DNA of 64,000 bases from Caballeronia humi. Lineage in GTDB: Bacteria > Pseudomonadota > Gammaproteobacteria > Burkholderiales > Burkholderiaceae. A model generated the notes under the pieces. The model was given only the letters and a program-made list of their open reading frames with translations. It was not told the origin of the DNA and made no database searches. Shown piece after piece: positions 26,171 to 35,558 of this stretch. Positions within the stretch are counted from its first letter, which is position 1. Every line of letters starts with the position of its first letter. A program made the position numbers and the translations under genes. The DNA lies in NCBI RefSeq assembly GCF_001544475.1, contig NZ_FCNW02000027.1, forward strand, positions 1 to 64,000, written 5' to 3'.

Positions 26171-27016
26171 TTACAGCATTTCGAGCGAACGTTTGGCTTT
26201 CGGCGGCTTGAATTGAGCGTCGATTTTGGCGAGTTCGTCGACGGATAGTTCTAGTTCCGCCGCCGCGCGATTTTCCTTCAGATGCGCCACGTTCGACGCC
26301 TTCGGAATCGAGCACACTTGCGGCTGTTGCATCAGCCACGCGAGCGCAATCTGGAACATCGATACACCGCGCGCCGCCGCGATGTCATCGAGCACGCTCT
26401 TCTTCGGCAGACGCGCATGATCAACGGGGCTGTACGCCATTGCGGGCAATCCGCGTTCGCGCAGCCACGGCAGCAGGTCGAATTCCGGTCCGCGGCGCAC
26501 GACGTTATACAGAACCTGATTCGTCGCGCAGGCGTCGCCGCTCGCGAGATCGAAGAGTTCTTCCATGTCGTCGGTGTCGAAGTTGCTCACGCCCCAGTGG
26601 CGGATCTTGCCGTCGCGCTTGAGCTTTTCGAAGCCCGCGACCGCGCCTTTCAGGTCTTCGCCGCCACGCCAGTGCAGCAGGTACAGGTCGATCCGGTCGG
26701 TTTTCAGGCGCTTCAGGCTGCGCTCGCACGCCGCCTGCACGCCGCGTTCCGTGCCGTTGTGCGGATACACCTTGCTGACGAGAAAGAGGTCGTCGCGCAC
26801 GGACCCCAGCGCTTCGGCGATCAGCTTCTCGCTTTCGCCGTCGCCATACATTTCGGCGGTATCGATGAGCGTCATGCCGAGTTCGACGCCCGCGCGCAGC
26901 GCCGCGATTTCTTCCTGCCGCGCGTTGGGCCGCTCACCCATTTCCCAGGTGCCCTGCCCGAGTTTCGGAATCGCCTCGCCGGTGGGCAAGGTGACGGTTT
27001 CAATCGATCGAGTCAT
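26171..27016 (-). CDS. Aldo/keto reductase
   Basis: The 281-aa TIM-barrel oxidoreductase reduces aldehydes or ketones with NADPH. It has the catalytic tetrad in the usual places: Asp in LIDTAEMYGDGES (with Tyr), Lys in FLVSKVYPHN, and His in LYLLHWRG. The cofactor-binding SIPKASNVAHLKENRAA lies near the C-terminus. Length and motifs match the YeaE/2,5-diketogluconate reductase-like group. It is monocistronic. Confidence 0.92.
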   Translation of the reverse strand: MTRSIETVTLPTGEAIPKLGQGTWEMGERPNARQEEIAALRAGVELGMTLIDTAEMYGDGESEKLIAEALGSVRDDLFLVSKVYPHNGTERGVQAACERSLKRLKTDRIDLYLLHWRGGEDLKGAVAGFEKLKRDGKIRHWGVSNFDTDDMEELFDLASGDACATNQVLYNVVRRGPEFDLLPWLRERGLPAMAYSPVDHARLPKKSVLDDIAAARGVSMFQIALAWLMQQPQVCSIPKASNVAHLKENRAAAELELSVDELAKIDAQFKPPKAKRSLEML

Positions 27017-27083
27017 CGTGAGTCCTCCGTTGAACGGCTATCGTACTTCGGCCGCAACGGAGCGCATTGGTTCGCTCAAGTCG

Positions 27084-28766
27084 CTAAACCAGCCCGACGA
27101 CGAGCGGCCCGAGCAGAGTCAGCAGGACATTGGCGAGCGCATAGGTGATCGCGAAGGGAATCGTCGGCACAGCGTTGCCGGCCTTGTCGAGCACGGCGCC
27201 GAACGCGGGATTCGCGCTGCGCGAGCCGGTGAGCGCGCCGGCTAGGATCGCTGCGTTGTCGTAGCGGAGCACGTAGCGGCCGAACAGCATCGTCAGCAGC
27301 AGCGGAAAGAGCGTGACGAACACGCCGAGCAGGAAGATCGTCATGCCGCTCTGCTGCACCGTGACGACCGCCTGCAGCCCCGAATTGATCCCGACGACCG
27401 CGACGAACGCAGCGAGCCCGAAGTCCTTCAGCAATTGCGACGCCGCCGACGGCATCACGCCGTACATCGGATGCTTGCCGCGCATCCAGCCGAACAGAAG
27501 CCCCGCCAGCAGGCATCCACCGCCCGAGCCGAGCGTAAGCGGAATGCCGCCGACATCGACCACGACGAGCCCCATCAGGAGCCCCAGCACGATGCCGACG
27601 CCCATGTAGATGAAATCCGTCTTGTTGGTGTACGGCAGCTCGTAGCCGGCGGCATCGACGGCGCGTTTCGTGTCCTGCGCCGAACCGAAGAAGGTGATCA
27701 CGTCGCCGTGCTGGAGTTCGGTCTCGGGCAGCACCGGCAGCGGCCGGTCGACGCGCCGGATCTCGTGGATGAACACGCCGTGCCGCAAGTCGCGATCGAC
27801 GGTGGCGCGCACGGCGGCGATCGTCGTGTGGTTCATGCCTTTGCGCGCGAACACACCCTGGCGGCGCTGCATGACGATACTCATGCCGTCGGTGTCGCCG
27901 ACTTCCTCGCCGAGCTGCGACGCGGCGCCCACCATCACCTCGCGCCGCCCGACGACGAGCACGATATCGCCGGCTTCCAGCGTCAGGTCGGCACGCGGCT
28001 CGATCGCCTTGCCCGCGCGGCGGATGCGCTCGATCGTGATGAAATCGGCTTCGGCCGTCTCGACCTGCGCGACGGTGCGCCCTTTCGCGCCGAGCACGCG
28101 AAAGGCCCGGCCGACGAGCACCGGCAGCGTGGACACCTGCCCCTCGGCTGGCCCAGACGCGCCCGCGAGGGACTTTTCCGCTTCGAGCGCCGCGTCGCGC
28201 AGATTCTGGCCCATGAACTTCGGCAGGATGTTCACGCACACGATGATCGCGCCGAGCGAGCCGAACACGTAGGTCACGGCGTAGGCGATCGCGACGTCAG
28301 ATTGCAACGCCTTGGTCTCGGCGGCCGGAAGACCCAGGCGCGCGATCGCATCGCCCGCGGTGCCGATGATCGCCGATTGTGTGAGCGCGCCGCCCGCCAG
28401 CCCCGCCGCGAGGCCCTTGTTCAGCCCGAAGACGCGCGCGCAGACGATCACGGTGATGAGCGCCGACGCGGCGAGGAACACGGCCATCGCGATTTCGCGC
28501 AACGTCTTGCGGTTGAGCGAGTTGAAGAACTGCGGGCCCGAGTCGTAGCCGACCGCGTAGATGAAGACGGCGAACATCACGGATTTCACGCCATTGTCGA
28601 TCTGCACGCCCGCCTGGCTGATCACGACGGCCGCGAGCAGCGATCCGCCGACGCCGCCCAACTGGAACTTGCCGAAATTGATCTGGCCGATCAGATAGCC
28701 GATCGCGAGCGCGAGGAACAGCGCGACTTCGGGAGACTTCTGGAAGATCTGGTGTAGCCAGTCCAT
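27084..28766 (-). CDS. AspT-type aspartate/alanine antiporter family protein (copy A)
   Basis: The 560-aa membrane protein belongs to the aspartate:alanine exchanger family. It has an N-terminal half of about five helices (EVALFLALAIGYLIGQINFG), two central cytoplasmic TrkA_C/RCK_C domains (about residues 205-370, for example ADLTLEAGDIVLVVGRREVM) and a C-terminal helix set (GGIPLTLGSGGGCLLAGLLFGW). In Tetragenococcus AspT exchanges L-aspartate for L-alanine and, with aspartate 4-decarboxylase, generates a proton gradient. No decarboxylase gene is present here, so the substrate may differ. It is 111 bp after copy B and probably cotranscribed with it. Confidence 0.88.
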   Translation of the reverse strand: MDWLHQIFQKSPEVALFLALAIGYLIGQINFGKFQLGGVGGSLLAAVVISQAGVQIDNGVKSVMFAVFIYAVGYDSGPQFFNSLNRKTLREIAMAVFLAASALITVIVCARVFGLNKGLAAGLAGGALTQSAIIGTAGDAIARLGLPAAETKALQSDVAIAYAVTYVFGSLGAIIVCVNILPKFMGQNLRDAALEAEKSLAGASGPAEGQVSTLPVLVGRAFRVLGAKGRTVAQVETAEADFITIERIRRAGKAIEPRADLTLEAGDIVLVVGRREVMVGAASQLGEEVGDTDGMSIVMQRRQGVFARKGMNHTTIAAVRATVDRDLRHGVFIHEIRRVDRPLPVLPETELQHGDVITFFGSAQDTKRAVDAAGYELPYTNKTDFIYMGVGIVLGLLMGLVVVDVGGIPLTLGSGGGCLLAGLLFGWMRGKHPMYGVMPSAASQLLKDFGLAAFVAVVGINSGLQAVVTVQQSGMTIFLLGVFVTLFPLLLTMLFGRYVLRYDNAAILAGALTGSRSANPAFGAVLDKAGNAVPTIPFAITYALANVLLTLLGPLVVGLV

Positions 28767-28877
28767 CGGGTCCTCGATATATGTCGACCAGTTGGCGCTG
28801 TCCGCCAGGGTTTCAGCGCTTACTCTGGCCCCATGCGCTTGCTTTGATCCCGTGCAACGTAGGTGCGGCAGGGCCGT

Positions 28878-30560
28878 TCAGCCCATCTTGCTCGCCAGCC
28901 CCACCATCAGCGGGCCCATTAGAGGCAGCAGCACGTTCGAAAGCGCATAAGTAATCGTGTAACCGATGACGGGCGTCGAGTTGCCCGTCACCCCGACGAG
29001 TGCGCTGATCGCCGGCGTGCTGCACTGCTGCCCGGCAATCGCGCCCAGCAGCATCGGCACTTCGAGCTTGAGCAGCCATCGCCCGATCACGAGCGACACG
29101 AGCGCCGGCCCGAGCGTAATCACGATGCCTGCGATCGGCAGCGCGACGCCGTATTCCCGGATCAGGCGGATCGCGTCCGCGCCGGCCGACAGCCCGACCG
29201 CCGCGATGAACGTGCAAAGACCGAAGTCCTTCAGAATCTGCGCGGCGGCCGAAGGCAGCGAGCCGATTAGCGGATAGCGCGAACGAATCCAGCCAAACAG
29301 CAGCCCCGCGAGCAGACACCCGCCGCCGGTCCCGAGCGTCACGTCGATACCGCCGACGCGCGCGCTCAGCCGCCCGAACGCGATCCCGACCAGCACGCCG
29401 AGCCCGAGGAACACGAAATCGGTTTTCTGCGTCGCGCGCACGACGTAGCCGAGTTTCGCCGCGCCGCGCGCCACGTCGTCGCGGGCGCCGACGAGCGTCA
29501 GCACGTCGCCGCGATGCAGTTGCGTGCCGGGGAGCGCCGGAATCGTGCTGTCGAGGCGCGTGACGGCCGAGATGAACACGCCGCGCGCATCGGCGGGCGC
29601 CGCGCGCTCGCGCACTTGCGCGACGGTCAGGCCGTCCACGCCGCGGTGCGTGAGCATGACGTCGAGCTTGTCGGCGTAGGCATCGGAGATATCGGCGCTG
29701 AACACTTCCTCGCCGATCTCCGGAATCGCCTGCACGACGGCTTCGCGCCGCCCGCCGATCAGAATGCGGTCGTCCGCTTTCAGCACGACCGCCGGCTGCG
29801 CCTTGATCACCGAGCGGCTGCGCATCACGCGCTGCACGCTGACGTTGTGCCCGTAACGCTTTTCGATGTCGCCAATGCTCTGTCCCGCCGCGACCGTCAC
29901 CTTCAGCTCGCGTCCGACGAGCGGCGGTGCGGCGAGGCTTTGCCCCTCGCCGAGCGCGCCGTCGCCGCCCAGCTTGCGCCAGATGCGTTCAGCTTCCTCG
30001 CGCAGGTTCACGCGCAGGATGAGCGGCGCGAACTGGCTCGTGAACAGCACGATGGTGACGAGCCCGAACAGGTAGCTCACGCTGTAGGCGGTGACGATGT
30101 TCGCCTGCAGGCGCGCGGTATCGGCAGCGGAAAGCCCCAGCCGGCCGATCGCTTCCGACGCCGTGCCGACGACCGCTGATTCCGTCGCGGCGCCCGCGAG
30201 CAGGCCCGCCGCGGTGCCGGGGTCGAGCCTGAGCAGCGCGACGGCCCCGAGCACGAGCCCGATCACCACGACCATTTCCACGATGGACAAGAAGCCGTAA
30301 CGCCAGCCCCGGCCGATGTTGGCGAAGAATTGCGGGCCGCCGGTAAAGCCAAGGGCGAATATGAAAAGGGCAAAAGCGATATTTTTTAAATCAGGGGAAA
30401 TACGGGCGCCGCTTTGTCCGAGTATCAGCGCGACAATCAGCGTTCCGCACACGCCGCCGAGCTGAATCGGACCGATTTTGAAGGAGCCGATTAAATAGCC
30501 GATGGCAAGGCTGGCAAACAATGCGATTTCGGGCTGCGCCGCGAGCAGATGCCAAAGCAT
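28878..30560 (-). CDS. AspT-type aspartate/alanine antiporter family protein (copy B)
   Basis: This second 560-aa copy has the same layout as its neighbour: EIALFASLAIGYLIGSFKIG at the start, two RCK_C domains in the middle (PAVVLKADDRILIGGRREAV) and GGIDVTLGTGGGCLLAGLLFGW in the second transporter half. The two copies are clearly homologous but well diverged, so the duplication is old or they arrived separately. It is the promoter-proximal gene and is divergent from a LysR-family gene across a 560-bp AT-rich region, which suggests regulation by that LysR protein. Confidence 0.88.
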   Translation of the reverse strand: MLWHLLAAQPEIALFASLAIGYLIGSFKIGPIQLGGVCGTLIVALILGQSGARISPDLKNIAFALFIFALGFTGGPQFFANIGRGWRYGFLSIVEMVVVIGLVLGAVALLRLDPGTAAGLLAGAATESAVVGTASEAIGRLGLSAADTARLQANIVTAYSVSYLFGLVTIVLFTSQFAPLILRVNLREEAERIWRKLGGDGALGEGQSLAAPPLVGRELKVTVAAGQSIGDIEKRYGHNVSVQRVMRSRSVIKAQPAVVLKADDRILIGGRREAVVQAIPEIGEEVFSADISDAYADKLDVMLTHRGVDGLTVAQVRERAAPADARGVFISAVTRLDSTIPALPGTQLHRGDVLTLVGARDDVARGAAKLGYVVRATQKTDFVFLGLGVLVGIAFGRLSARVGGIDVTLGTGGGCLLAGLLFGWIRSRYPLIGSLPSAAAQILKDFGLCTFIAAVGLSAGADAIRLIREYGVALPIAGIVITLGPALVSLVIGRWLLKLEVPMLLGAIAGQQCSTPAISALVGVTGNSTPVIGYTITYALSNVLLPLMGPLMVGLASKMG

Positions 30561-31120
30561 TACTTATTCTCGCTGGTGAACGGAACCGACGTCATTGACG
30601 GTAAGGTCATTGCTTGTCTCCATAATGGTGCAGATTCGTAAGGCGACTTATCCGTACATGATCGTTTAATGTTATGAAGCACCCTCTCGCGATAAATAAA
30701 ATCATCTTGAAAATGACCGTCGCGCGTTTTCGCGGCTTGACGGTTATCCTGCGACGCGGACCGAATACGTAACAGCACTGCTTTTAAGCTATCTCGCTTG
30801 CGTGGAAGTGCACGCTCGTGTTTTTAACGTTCGCCTTACTGTACAAGCACGTTCATGATTTGTTAAAAACATAAAATTGTTTTTAGAATAACAATTTCGC
30901 TGGTTCAGCCGAGTAACGCAAATACTGACAGGAGTGTTCCCGCGCAATTTCGAGAAAAATGTCAAACACGTTTCAAGCCACGGTTGATAATTTCCCTCAA
31001 AATTAAATATTGTAATTTGACCCGGGTGTCAATATTATTTCCATGCCGACGCAAATAGTAAGAAGTTTGCGCGGCAGCGCCTGAGAGCACAATTTGCACA
31101 CATATCCGAGGGCCTCAAAC
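30561..31120. promoter_or_regulatory. AT-rich divergent promoter region
   Basis: This 560-bp region is far more AT-rich than its surroundings. It separates the antiporter pair (minus) from the LysR gene (plus). Short frames here (such as 30560-30778 minus) have no supporting features. It contains an inverted repeat described separately. Confidence 0.6.
30874..30897. promoter_or_regulatory. Candidate operator: perfect 8-bp inverted repeat
   Basis: AAATTGTT and AACAATTT are separated by eight bases. The dyad fits a dimeric regulator and lies in the divergent promoter region, about 225 bp from the LysR start and 315 bp from the antiporter start. It includes a T-N11-A pattern as in LysR boxes. 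Binding is inferred only. Confidence 0.45.
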
Positions 31121-32131
31121 ATGAATCAGATCCATGCAATGCGCGTGTTTGTCCGTGTTTCCGAGACGGAAAGCTTTCGGCGTGCAGCCCAGCAGCTCGA
31201 TGTCTCCAATGCGCTGGTGACCCGATCCATTGCCATGCTGGAAGCGCATTTGCGTACCCGCCTGATCAACCGCACCACGCGTAATCTTTCTTTAACCGAA
31301 GCCGGCACGCGTTATCTGGAGGGCTGCCGGGCACTGCTGGAAGAACTCGATAATCTCGAAACCGCTCTCGCCCACACCGAGGGCGAGCCGAGCGGAACGC
31401 TGCGTGTCGTTGCATCGAGTTCGCTGTCGCTGTTGACGCTGACGCCGCTCATCGATGGCTTTCGCAAGCTCTATCCGAAGGTCAACGTGCGCCTGACGCT
31501 GGCCGAGCGCCACGTCGATCTCGTCGAGGACGGCTTCGACGTCGGCATCGTGACCGCGTTCATGGTGTCCAGCACGGCGCTCGTGGAACGGCCTGTAGGC
31601 ACCAACGCGCTGATTCCCGTCGCGACCCCGGCGTTCCTCGCCGAGCACGGCACGCCTGGCGCGCCGCCCGACCTGCAAGGCTATCCTGCGGTCGGACTGC
31701 CGAACGAGATTCGCAGCTCGACGTGGCATTTCCGCCATCGCCACGGCGCCTCCGACCAGGTCACGCTAGCGCCGGTGTACACCGTGAACAACGCGTTGAT
31801 GGTGCGCTTGGCGACGCTCGCCGGCATGGGTTTCTCGATCCTGCCCGAAGGCATCGTGAGCGCGGATCTCGAAGCGGGCACGCTCGTGCGCGTGCTGCCG
31901 GAGTACAGCATCGACGATCCGGACATGAAGGTGTCCGTCGTCTATCCGGGCCGGCAGTACCTGCCCGCCAAGACGCGCCTCTTCATCGACTACACGCTGG
32001 AAAAGCTCGGGCCGCAGGTGAAGAACGGCATCGAGCGACCGGACGAGATACTGACGCACGTGCCCAGCATGATGCCGATGTCGAGCGGCAACGGACAGCA
32101 GACGCATCACGTCCAGCGCTCCACGCATTAA
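31121..32131 (+). CDS. LysR-family transcriptional regulator (CrgA/DsdC-like group)
   Basis: The 336-aa regulator starts MNQIHAMRVFVRVSETESF at 31121. Its helix-turn-helix (FRRAAQQLDVSNALVTRSI, about residues 19-37) and wing (LINRTTRNLSLTEAGTRYLE) are typical. The effector domain from about residue 90 (GTLRVVASSSLSLLTLTPLI) is of the PBP2_CrgA_like kind, with a C-terminal His/Met/Ser-rich extension beyond the usual 300 residues. It is divergent from the AspT-type pair and is the most likely regulator of it. Confidence 0.88.
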   Translation: MNQIHAMRVFVRVSETESFRRAAQQLDVSNALVTRSIAMLEAHLRTRLINRTTRNLSLTEAGTRYLEGCRALLEELDNLETALAHTEGEPSGTLRVVASSSLSLLTLTPLIDGFRKLYPKVNVRLTLAERHVDLVEDGFDVGIVTAFMVSSTALVERPVGTNALIPVATPAFLAEHGTPGAPPDLQGYPAVGLPNEIRSSTWHFRHRHGASDQVTLAPVYTVNNALMVRLATLAGMGFSILPEGIVSADLEAGTLVRVLPEYSIDDPDMKVSVVYPGRQYLPAKTRLFIDYTLEKLGPQVKNGIERPDEILTHVPSMMPMSSGNGQQTHHVQRSTH

Positions 32132-32172
32132 CCCTGCAAACCGGCGGAACGCGCCCGCGTTCCGCCTCTAAT

Positions 32173-32679
32173 CTACGTCTCCCCATACTCCGCCGAAGCC
32201 TCGCCCGCCGCCGCGCACATCTGCCGCAGCAGGTTCGCCTCGCGCTCGTGCACTTCCACCGGCATGCACAGCGCGCCCGCGTGCGCGAGATACCGCGCGC
32301 GATGCTGGCCATTGCGAAACGCGACCACGCCCTCGCGATTCACGCCGAGTAAACCAAGCAGCCCCTGCCCGCGCCGCGCCGAGATCGTCACGTAGGGCAT
32401 TTCGGGCACGCGCGGATTGTCAGGATCGAGGAATTCGCGGATGCCTTTCACCTTGCCCGCATGCCAGTCGTTGACGGCTTTGAGCACGTAATCGGTATCG
32501 TCGCGATTGGCGCATTCGAGCAGCTTCTTCACATCGACGAGCACGACCTCATGACGTGAGCCGGGATCGTGAAAGACGCGCTTCAGGCGCACGAAATCGT
32601 AATGTGCGTGACCTTGCAGCCGCACGATATACACCGTTTCCGCGAGTGTCGGGGCAACCATCGAAGCGTTGTTCGCCAT
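32173..32679 (-). CDS. Plasmid fertility inhibition factor-like / ParB-like-fold protein
   Basis: The 168-aa product is taken from the ATG at 32679 (MANNASMVAP); a GTG at 32721 and an ATG at 32661 are alternatives, and none has a strong ribosome site. The C-terminal half contains GVVAFRNGQHRARYLAHAGA and MPVEVHEREA. The NGxHRxRYL signature is shared by ParB/sulfiredoxin-like nucleases and by Osa/FiwA-type fertility inhibition factors, which block T-strand or plasmid transfer. I recall the name plasmid fertility inhibition factor family being applied to Burkholderia homologues, but this was not checked. It is chromosomal and divergent from a DNA repair operon. Confidence 0.6.
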   Translation of the reverse strand: MANNASMVAPTLAETVYIVRLQGHAHYDFVRLKRVFHDPGSRHEVVLVDVKKLLECANRDDTDYVLKAVNDWHAGKVKGIREFLDPDNPRVPEMPYVTISARRGQGLLGLLGVNREGVVAFRNGQHRARYLAHAGALCMPVEVHEREANLLRQMCAAAGEASAEYGET

Positions 32680-32841
32680 AAGGAAGAGCCTGGCTGCGCG
32701 CGCTCGATGCGCACGCTTCACGAGTAAAACTTGTACACCCTAGCGGCCGATCGTGAAAGACTCATGACGGGCACGGTGCGTGCTCTGTTGCAAGAATCAA
32801 ACTACGCAAGCCGTAGAGCACGCAGAGCAGCCGGAGCGAGG

Positions 32842-33894
32842 TTGAACACACAAGCCGATCTCATCATCGCGCGTCCGGAAGGGCTGTTTTGCCCGCCGGG
32901 CGATTTCTATATCGACCCCTGGCGGCCCGTCGAGCGTGCCGTCATCACGCACGCGCACGCCGATCACGCGCGCTTCGGGCATCGGCATTACCTGGCGGCC
33001 GAGCCGGGCATGGGCGTGCTGCTGTCGCGTCTGCCCGGCATCGACTTGCAAGGCGCGGCTTATGGGGAGCGCGTCGTCATCAATGGTGTGACGGTCTCGC
33101 TGCATCCGGCGGGGCACGTGCTCGGCTCGGCGCAGGTGCGCGTCGAGCACGGCGGGCGCGTGTGGGTCGCTTCCGGCGACTACAAGATCGAGCCCGATCC
33201 GACTTGCGCGCCCTTCGAACCCGTGCGCTGCGATACGTTTATCACGGAGTCCACGTTCGGCTTGCCGATCTATCGATGGGAACCGTCGCAGGTCGTGTTC
33301 GACGGCATCGATTCATGGTGGCGGCACAACGCGGCGGAAGGCCGCGCCTCCGTCCTCTTCTGCTATTCGTTCGGCAAGGCGCAGCGCGTTCTCGCGGGCG
33401 TCGACAGCGGCATCGGGCGGATCTTCTGCCACGGCGCCGTCGAGCCGCTGAATCGCGCGTACGCGCAGTCCGGCGTCGCGCTGCCGCCGACGCGCCCCGT
33501 CTCTGACATCGCCGCCCGCGACAAGGCCGCGTTCAAGGGCGCGCTGATCGTGGCGCCTCCGTCCGCGCAGGGCAGCGCGTGGATGCGCCGCTTCGGCGAC
33601 TACAGCGACGCGTTCGCGTCGGGCTGGATGCGGCTGCGCGGCACACGGCGGCGTCGCGGGCTGGATCGCGGCTTCGTCCTCTCCGATCACGCCGACTGGC
33701 CCGGCTTGCAAACCGCGATCGGCGCGACGGGGGCCGAACGCGTGATCGTCACGCACGGACAGATCGAGCCGATGGTGCGCTGGCTGCGCGAGCAAGGTCT
33801 GGAAGCGGGCGCGTTCACGACCGAATACGGCGACGACGCGATCGAAGCGGATGCGGCGGAAGCGCCCTCAGCAGTTGCGAGCGACGCGCAATGA
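32842..33894 (+). CDS. Ligase-associated DNA exonuclease (MBL/beta-CASP fold)
   Basis: This metallo-beta-lactamase-fold exonuclease is predicted to process DNA ends for the neighbouring ligase. I chose the TTG at 32842 (GGAGCGAGG just upstream), because family members begin close to LIIARPEGLFCPPGDFYIDPW; an ATG at 32764 would add 26 low-complexity residues. Metal-binding motifs are THAHADHAR, HPAGHVLGSAQV, the SGDYK block, SFGKAQR in the beta-CASP region, and LSDHADWPGL near the end. The product is about 350 aa. The stop overlaps the ligase start (ATGA), the first step of a tightly packed four-gene operon. Confidence 0.92.
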   Translation: MNTQADLIIARPEGLFCPPGDFYIDPWRPVERAVITHAHADHARFGHRHYLAAEPGMGVLLSRLPGIDLQGAAYGERVVINGVTVSLHPAGHVLGSAQVRVEHGGRVWVASGDYKIEPDPTCAPFEPVRCDTFITESTFGLPIYRWEPSQVVFDGIDSWWRHNAAEGRASVLFCYSFGKAQRVLAGVDSGIGRIFCHGAVEPLNRAYAQSGVALPPTRPVSDIAARDKAAFKGALIVAPPSAQGSAWMRRFGDYSDAFASGWMRLRGTRRRRGLDRGFVLSDHADWPGLQTAIGATGAERVIVTHGQIEPMVRWLREQGLEAGAFTTEYGDDAIEADAAEAPSAVASDAQ

Positions 33895-35558
33895 AACGGT
33901 TCGCCGCGCTCTACACCGCGCTCGATGCCACGACGTCGACGAACGACAAGCTCGAAGCGTTGAAGGCCTATTTCTCGGTCGCGGAGCCAGAAGACGCGGC
34001 GTGGGCGTCGTACTTTCTCGCAGGTGGCAAGCCGCGCCAGTCGGTCCCGACGCGCATCCTCACGGAACTCGCCCGCGAGCGCGCGGGCCTGCCCGAGTGG
34101 CTCTTCGAAGAGTCGTATCAGGCGGTCGGCGATCTCGCCGAAACCATCGCGCACATCCTGCCGCCCGCCGCGCGCGCATCCGAGCTCGGGCTCGCGCAAT
34201 GGATCGAAGACCGCGTGCTGACGCTGCGCGGCGCGAATCCGGCGGAGCTGCGCGAGCGGCTCCTCGGCTACTGGGACGAACTGAACTGGGGCGAGCGCTT
34301 TCTGCTGACGAAGCTGATCGGCGGCGGTTTTCGCGTCGGCGTGGCGCGGCAGCTCGTCGTGCGTGCGCTCGCGGATGTCGCGGGCGTCGATCACAAGCGG
34401 ATCGCGCAACGCATGGTCGGCTGGACCGACTCGCGGCAGGCGCCGAGCGCCGCGCGTTACTTGCGCCTCGTCGCGCCCGAGAGCACGGGCGACGATGTCG
34501 ATACGCCGCACGAAAGCGACCTCGGCCTGCCCTATCCGTTCTTTCTCGCGCATCCGTTGCAGATCGATCCGGCGACGCTCGGCGCAACGGCCGACTGGCT
34601 CGTCGAATGGAAGTGGGACGGGATTCGCGCGCAGCTCGTGAAGCGCGGCGGCCGCGTGTGGCTGTGGTCGCGCGGCGAGGATCTGATCACCGAGCGCTTT
34701 CCTGAACTGGCGTCGCTCGGCGCGGCGCTGCCGGACGGCACCGTGATCGACGGCGAGATTCTCGCGTGGGAACCCGGCGCCGACGCGCCGCTGCCGTTCG
34801 CGCGCCTGCAGCCGCGCATCACGCGCAAGTCGCTGACGAAAAAGGTGCTCGCCGATTCGCCCGCCGCGCTGCTTGCCTACGATCTGCTCGAAGCCGATGG
34901 CATTGACCTGCGCACAGAGCCGCTCGCCGAGCGCCGCGCGCGGCTCGATGCGCTGGCGTCGGAGATCGGGCAGACGCTCGCCGTCGATTTGCTGCGCGTG
35001 TCGCCGCTGGTTCAGGCTGACGATTGGAACGCGCTCGCCGTCTTGCGCGACGAGAGCCGGGCGCGCGGCGTCGAAGGGTTGATGGTGAAGGAGCGGCATT
35101 CGATGTACGGCGTCGGGCGCACGAAGGCGTCGGGGACGTGGTGGAAGTGGAAGATCGACCCGTATTCCGTCGATGCCGTGCTGCTCTACGCGCAGCGCGG
35201 CCACGGCCGGCGCGCGAGCCTCTACACGGACTTCACCTTCGCCGTCTGGGACGAAGCCGACGGCGTGCGCACGCTGGTGCCGTTCGCGAAGGCCTACTCG
35301 GGCCTGACCGACGAGGAAATGCGCCAGGTCGATGCGATCGTGCGCAAGACGACGCTTGAGAAGTTCGGCCCGGTACGCAGCGTCACGCCGACGCTCGTCT
35401 TCGAAATCGGCTTCGAAGGGATTCAGGCGAGTCCGCGTCATAAATCGGGGATTGCGGTGCGCTTTCCGCGCATGCTGCGCTGGCGCACGGACAAGCAGAT
35501 CGACGACGCGGACACGCTCGACATGCTCAAGGGATTTCTAGATGAACGCGCCGGATGA
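33891..35558 (+). CDS. ATP-dependent DNA ligase, ligase-associated repair cluster
   Basis: The 555-aa ligase joins nicks using ATP. It has an N-terminal DNA-binding domain (residues 1-210). The nucleotidyltransferase domain carries the adenylated lysine in EWKWDGIRAQLV (Lys241), followed by RGEDLITERFPEL, GTVIDGEILAW and EGLMVKERHSMYGVGR. The C-terminal OB domain contains WWKWKIDPYSVDAVLLYAQ. It belongs to the LigB/Lig C group found with the MBL exonuclease, Lhr-like helicase and PdeM rather than with the NAD-dependent replicative ligase. Its end overlaps the helicase start by 17 bp. Confidence 0.95.
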   Translation: MKRFAALYTALDATTSTNDKLEALKAYFSVAEPEDAAWASYFLAGGKPRQSVPTRILTELARERAGLPEWLFEESYQAVGDLAETIAHILPPAARASELGLAQWIEDRVLTLRGANPAELRERLLGYWDELNWGERFLLTKLIGGGFRVGVARQLVVRALADVAGVDHKRIAQRMVGWTDSRQAPSAARYLRLVAPESTGDDVDTPHESDLGLPYPFFLAHPLQIDPATLGATADWLVEWKWDGIRAQLVKRGGRVWLWSRGEDLITERFPELASLGAALPDGTVIDGEILAWEPGADAPLPFARLQPRITRKSLTKKVLADSPAALLAYDLLEADGIDLRTEPLAERRARLDALASEIGQTLAVDLLRVSPLVQADDWNALAVLRDESRARGVEGLMVKERHSMYGVGRTKASGTWWKWKIDPYSVDAVLLYAQRGHGRRASLYTDFTFAVWDEADGVRTLVPFAKAYSGLTDEEMRQVDAIVRKTTLEKFGPVRSVTPTLVFEIGFEGIQASPRHKSGIAVRFPRMLRWRTDKQIDDADTLDMLKGFLDERAG

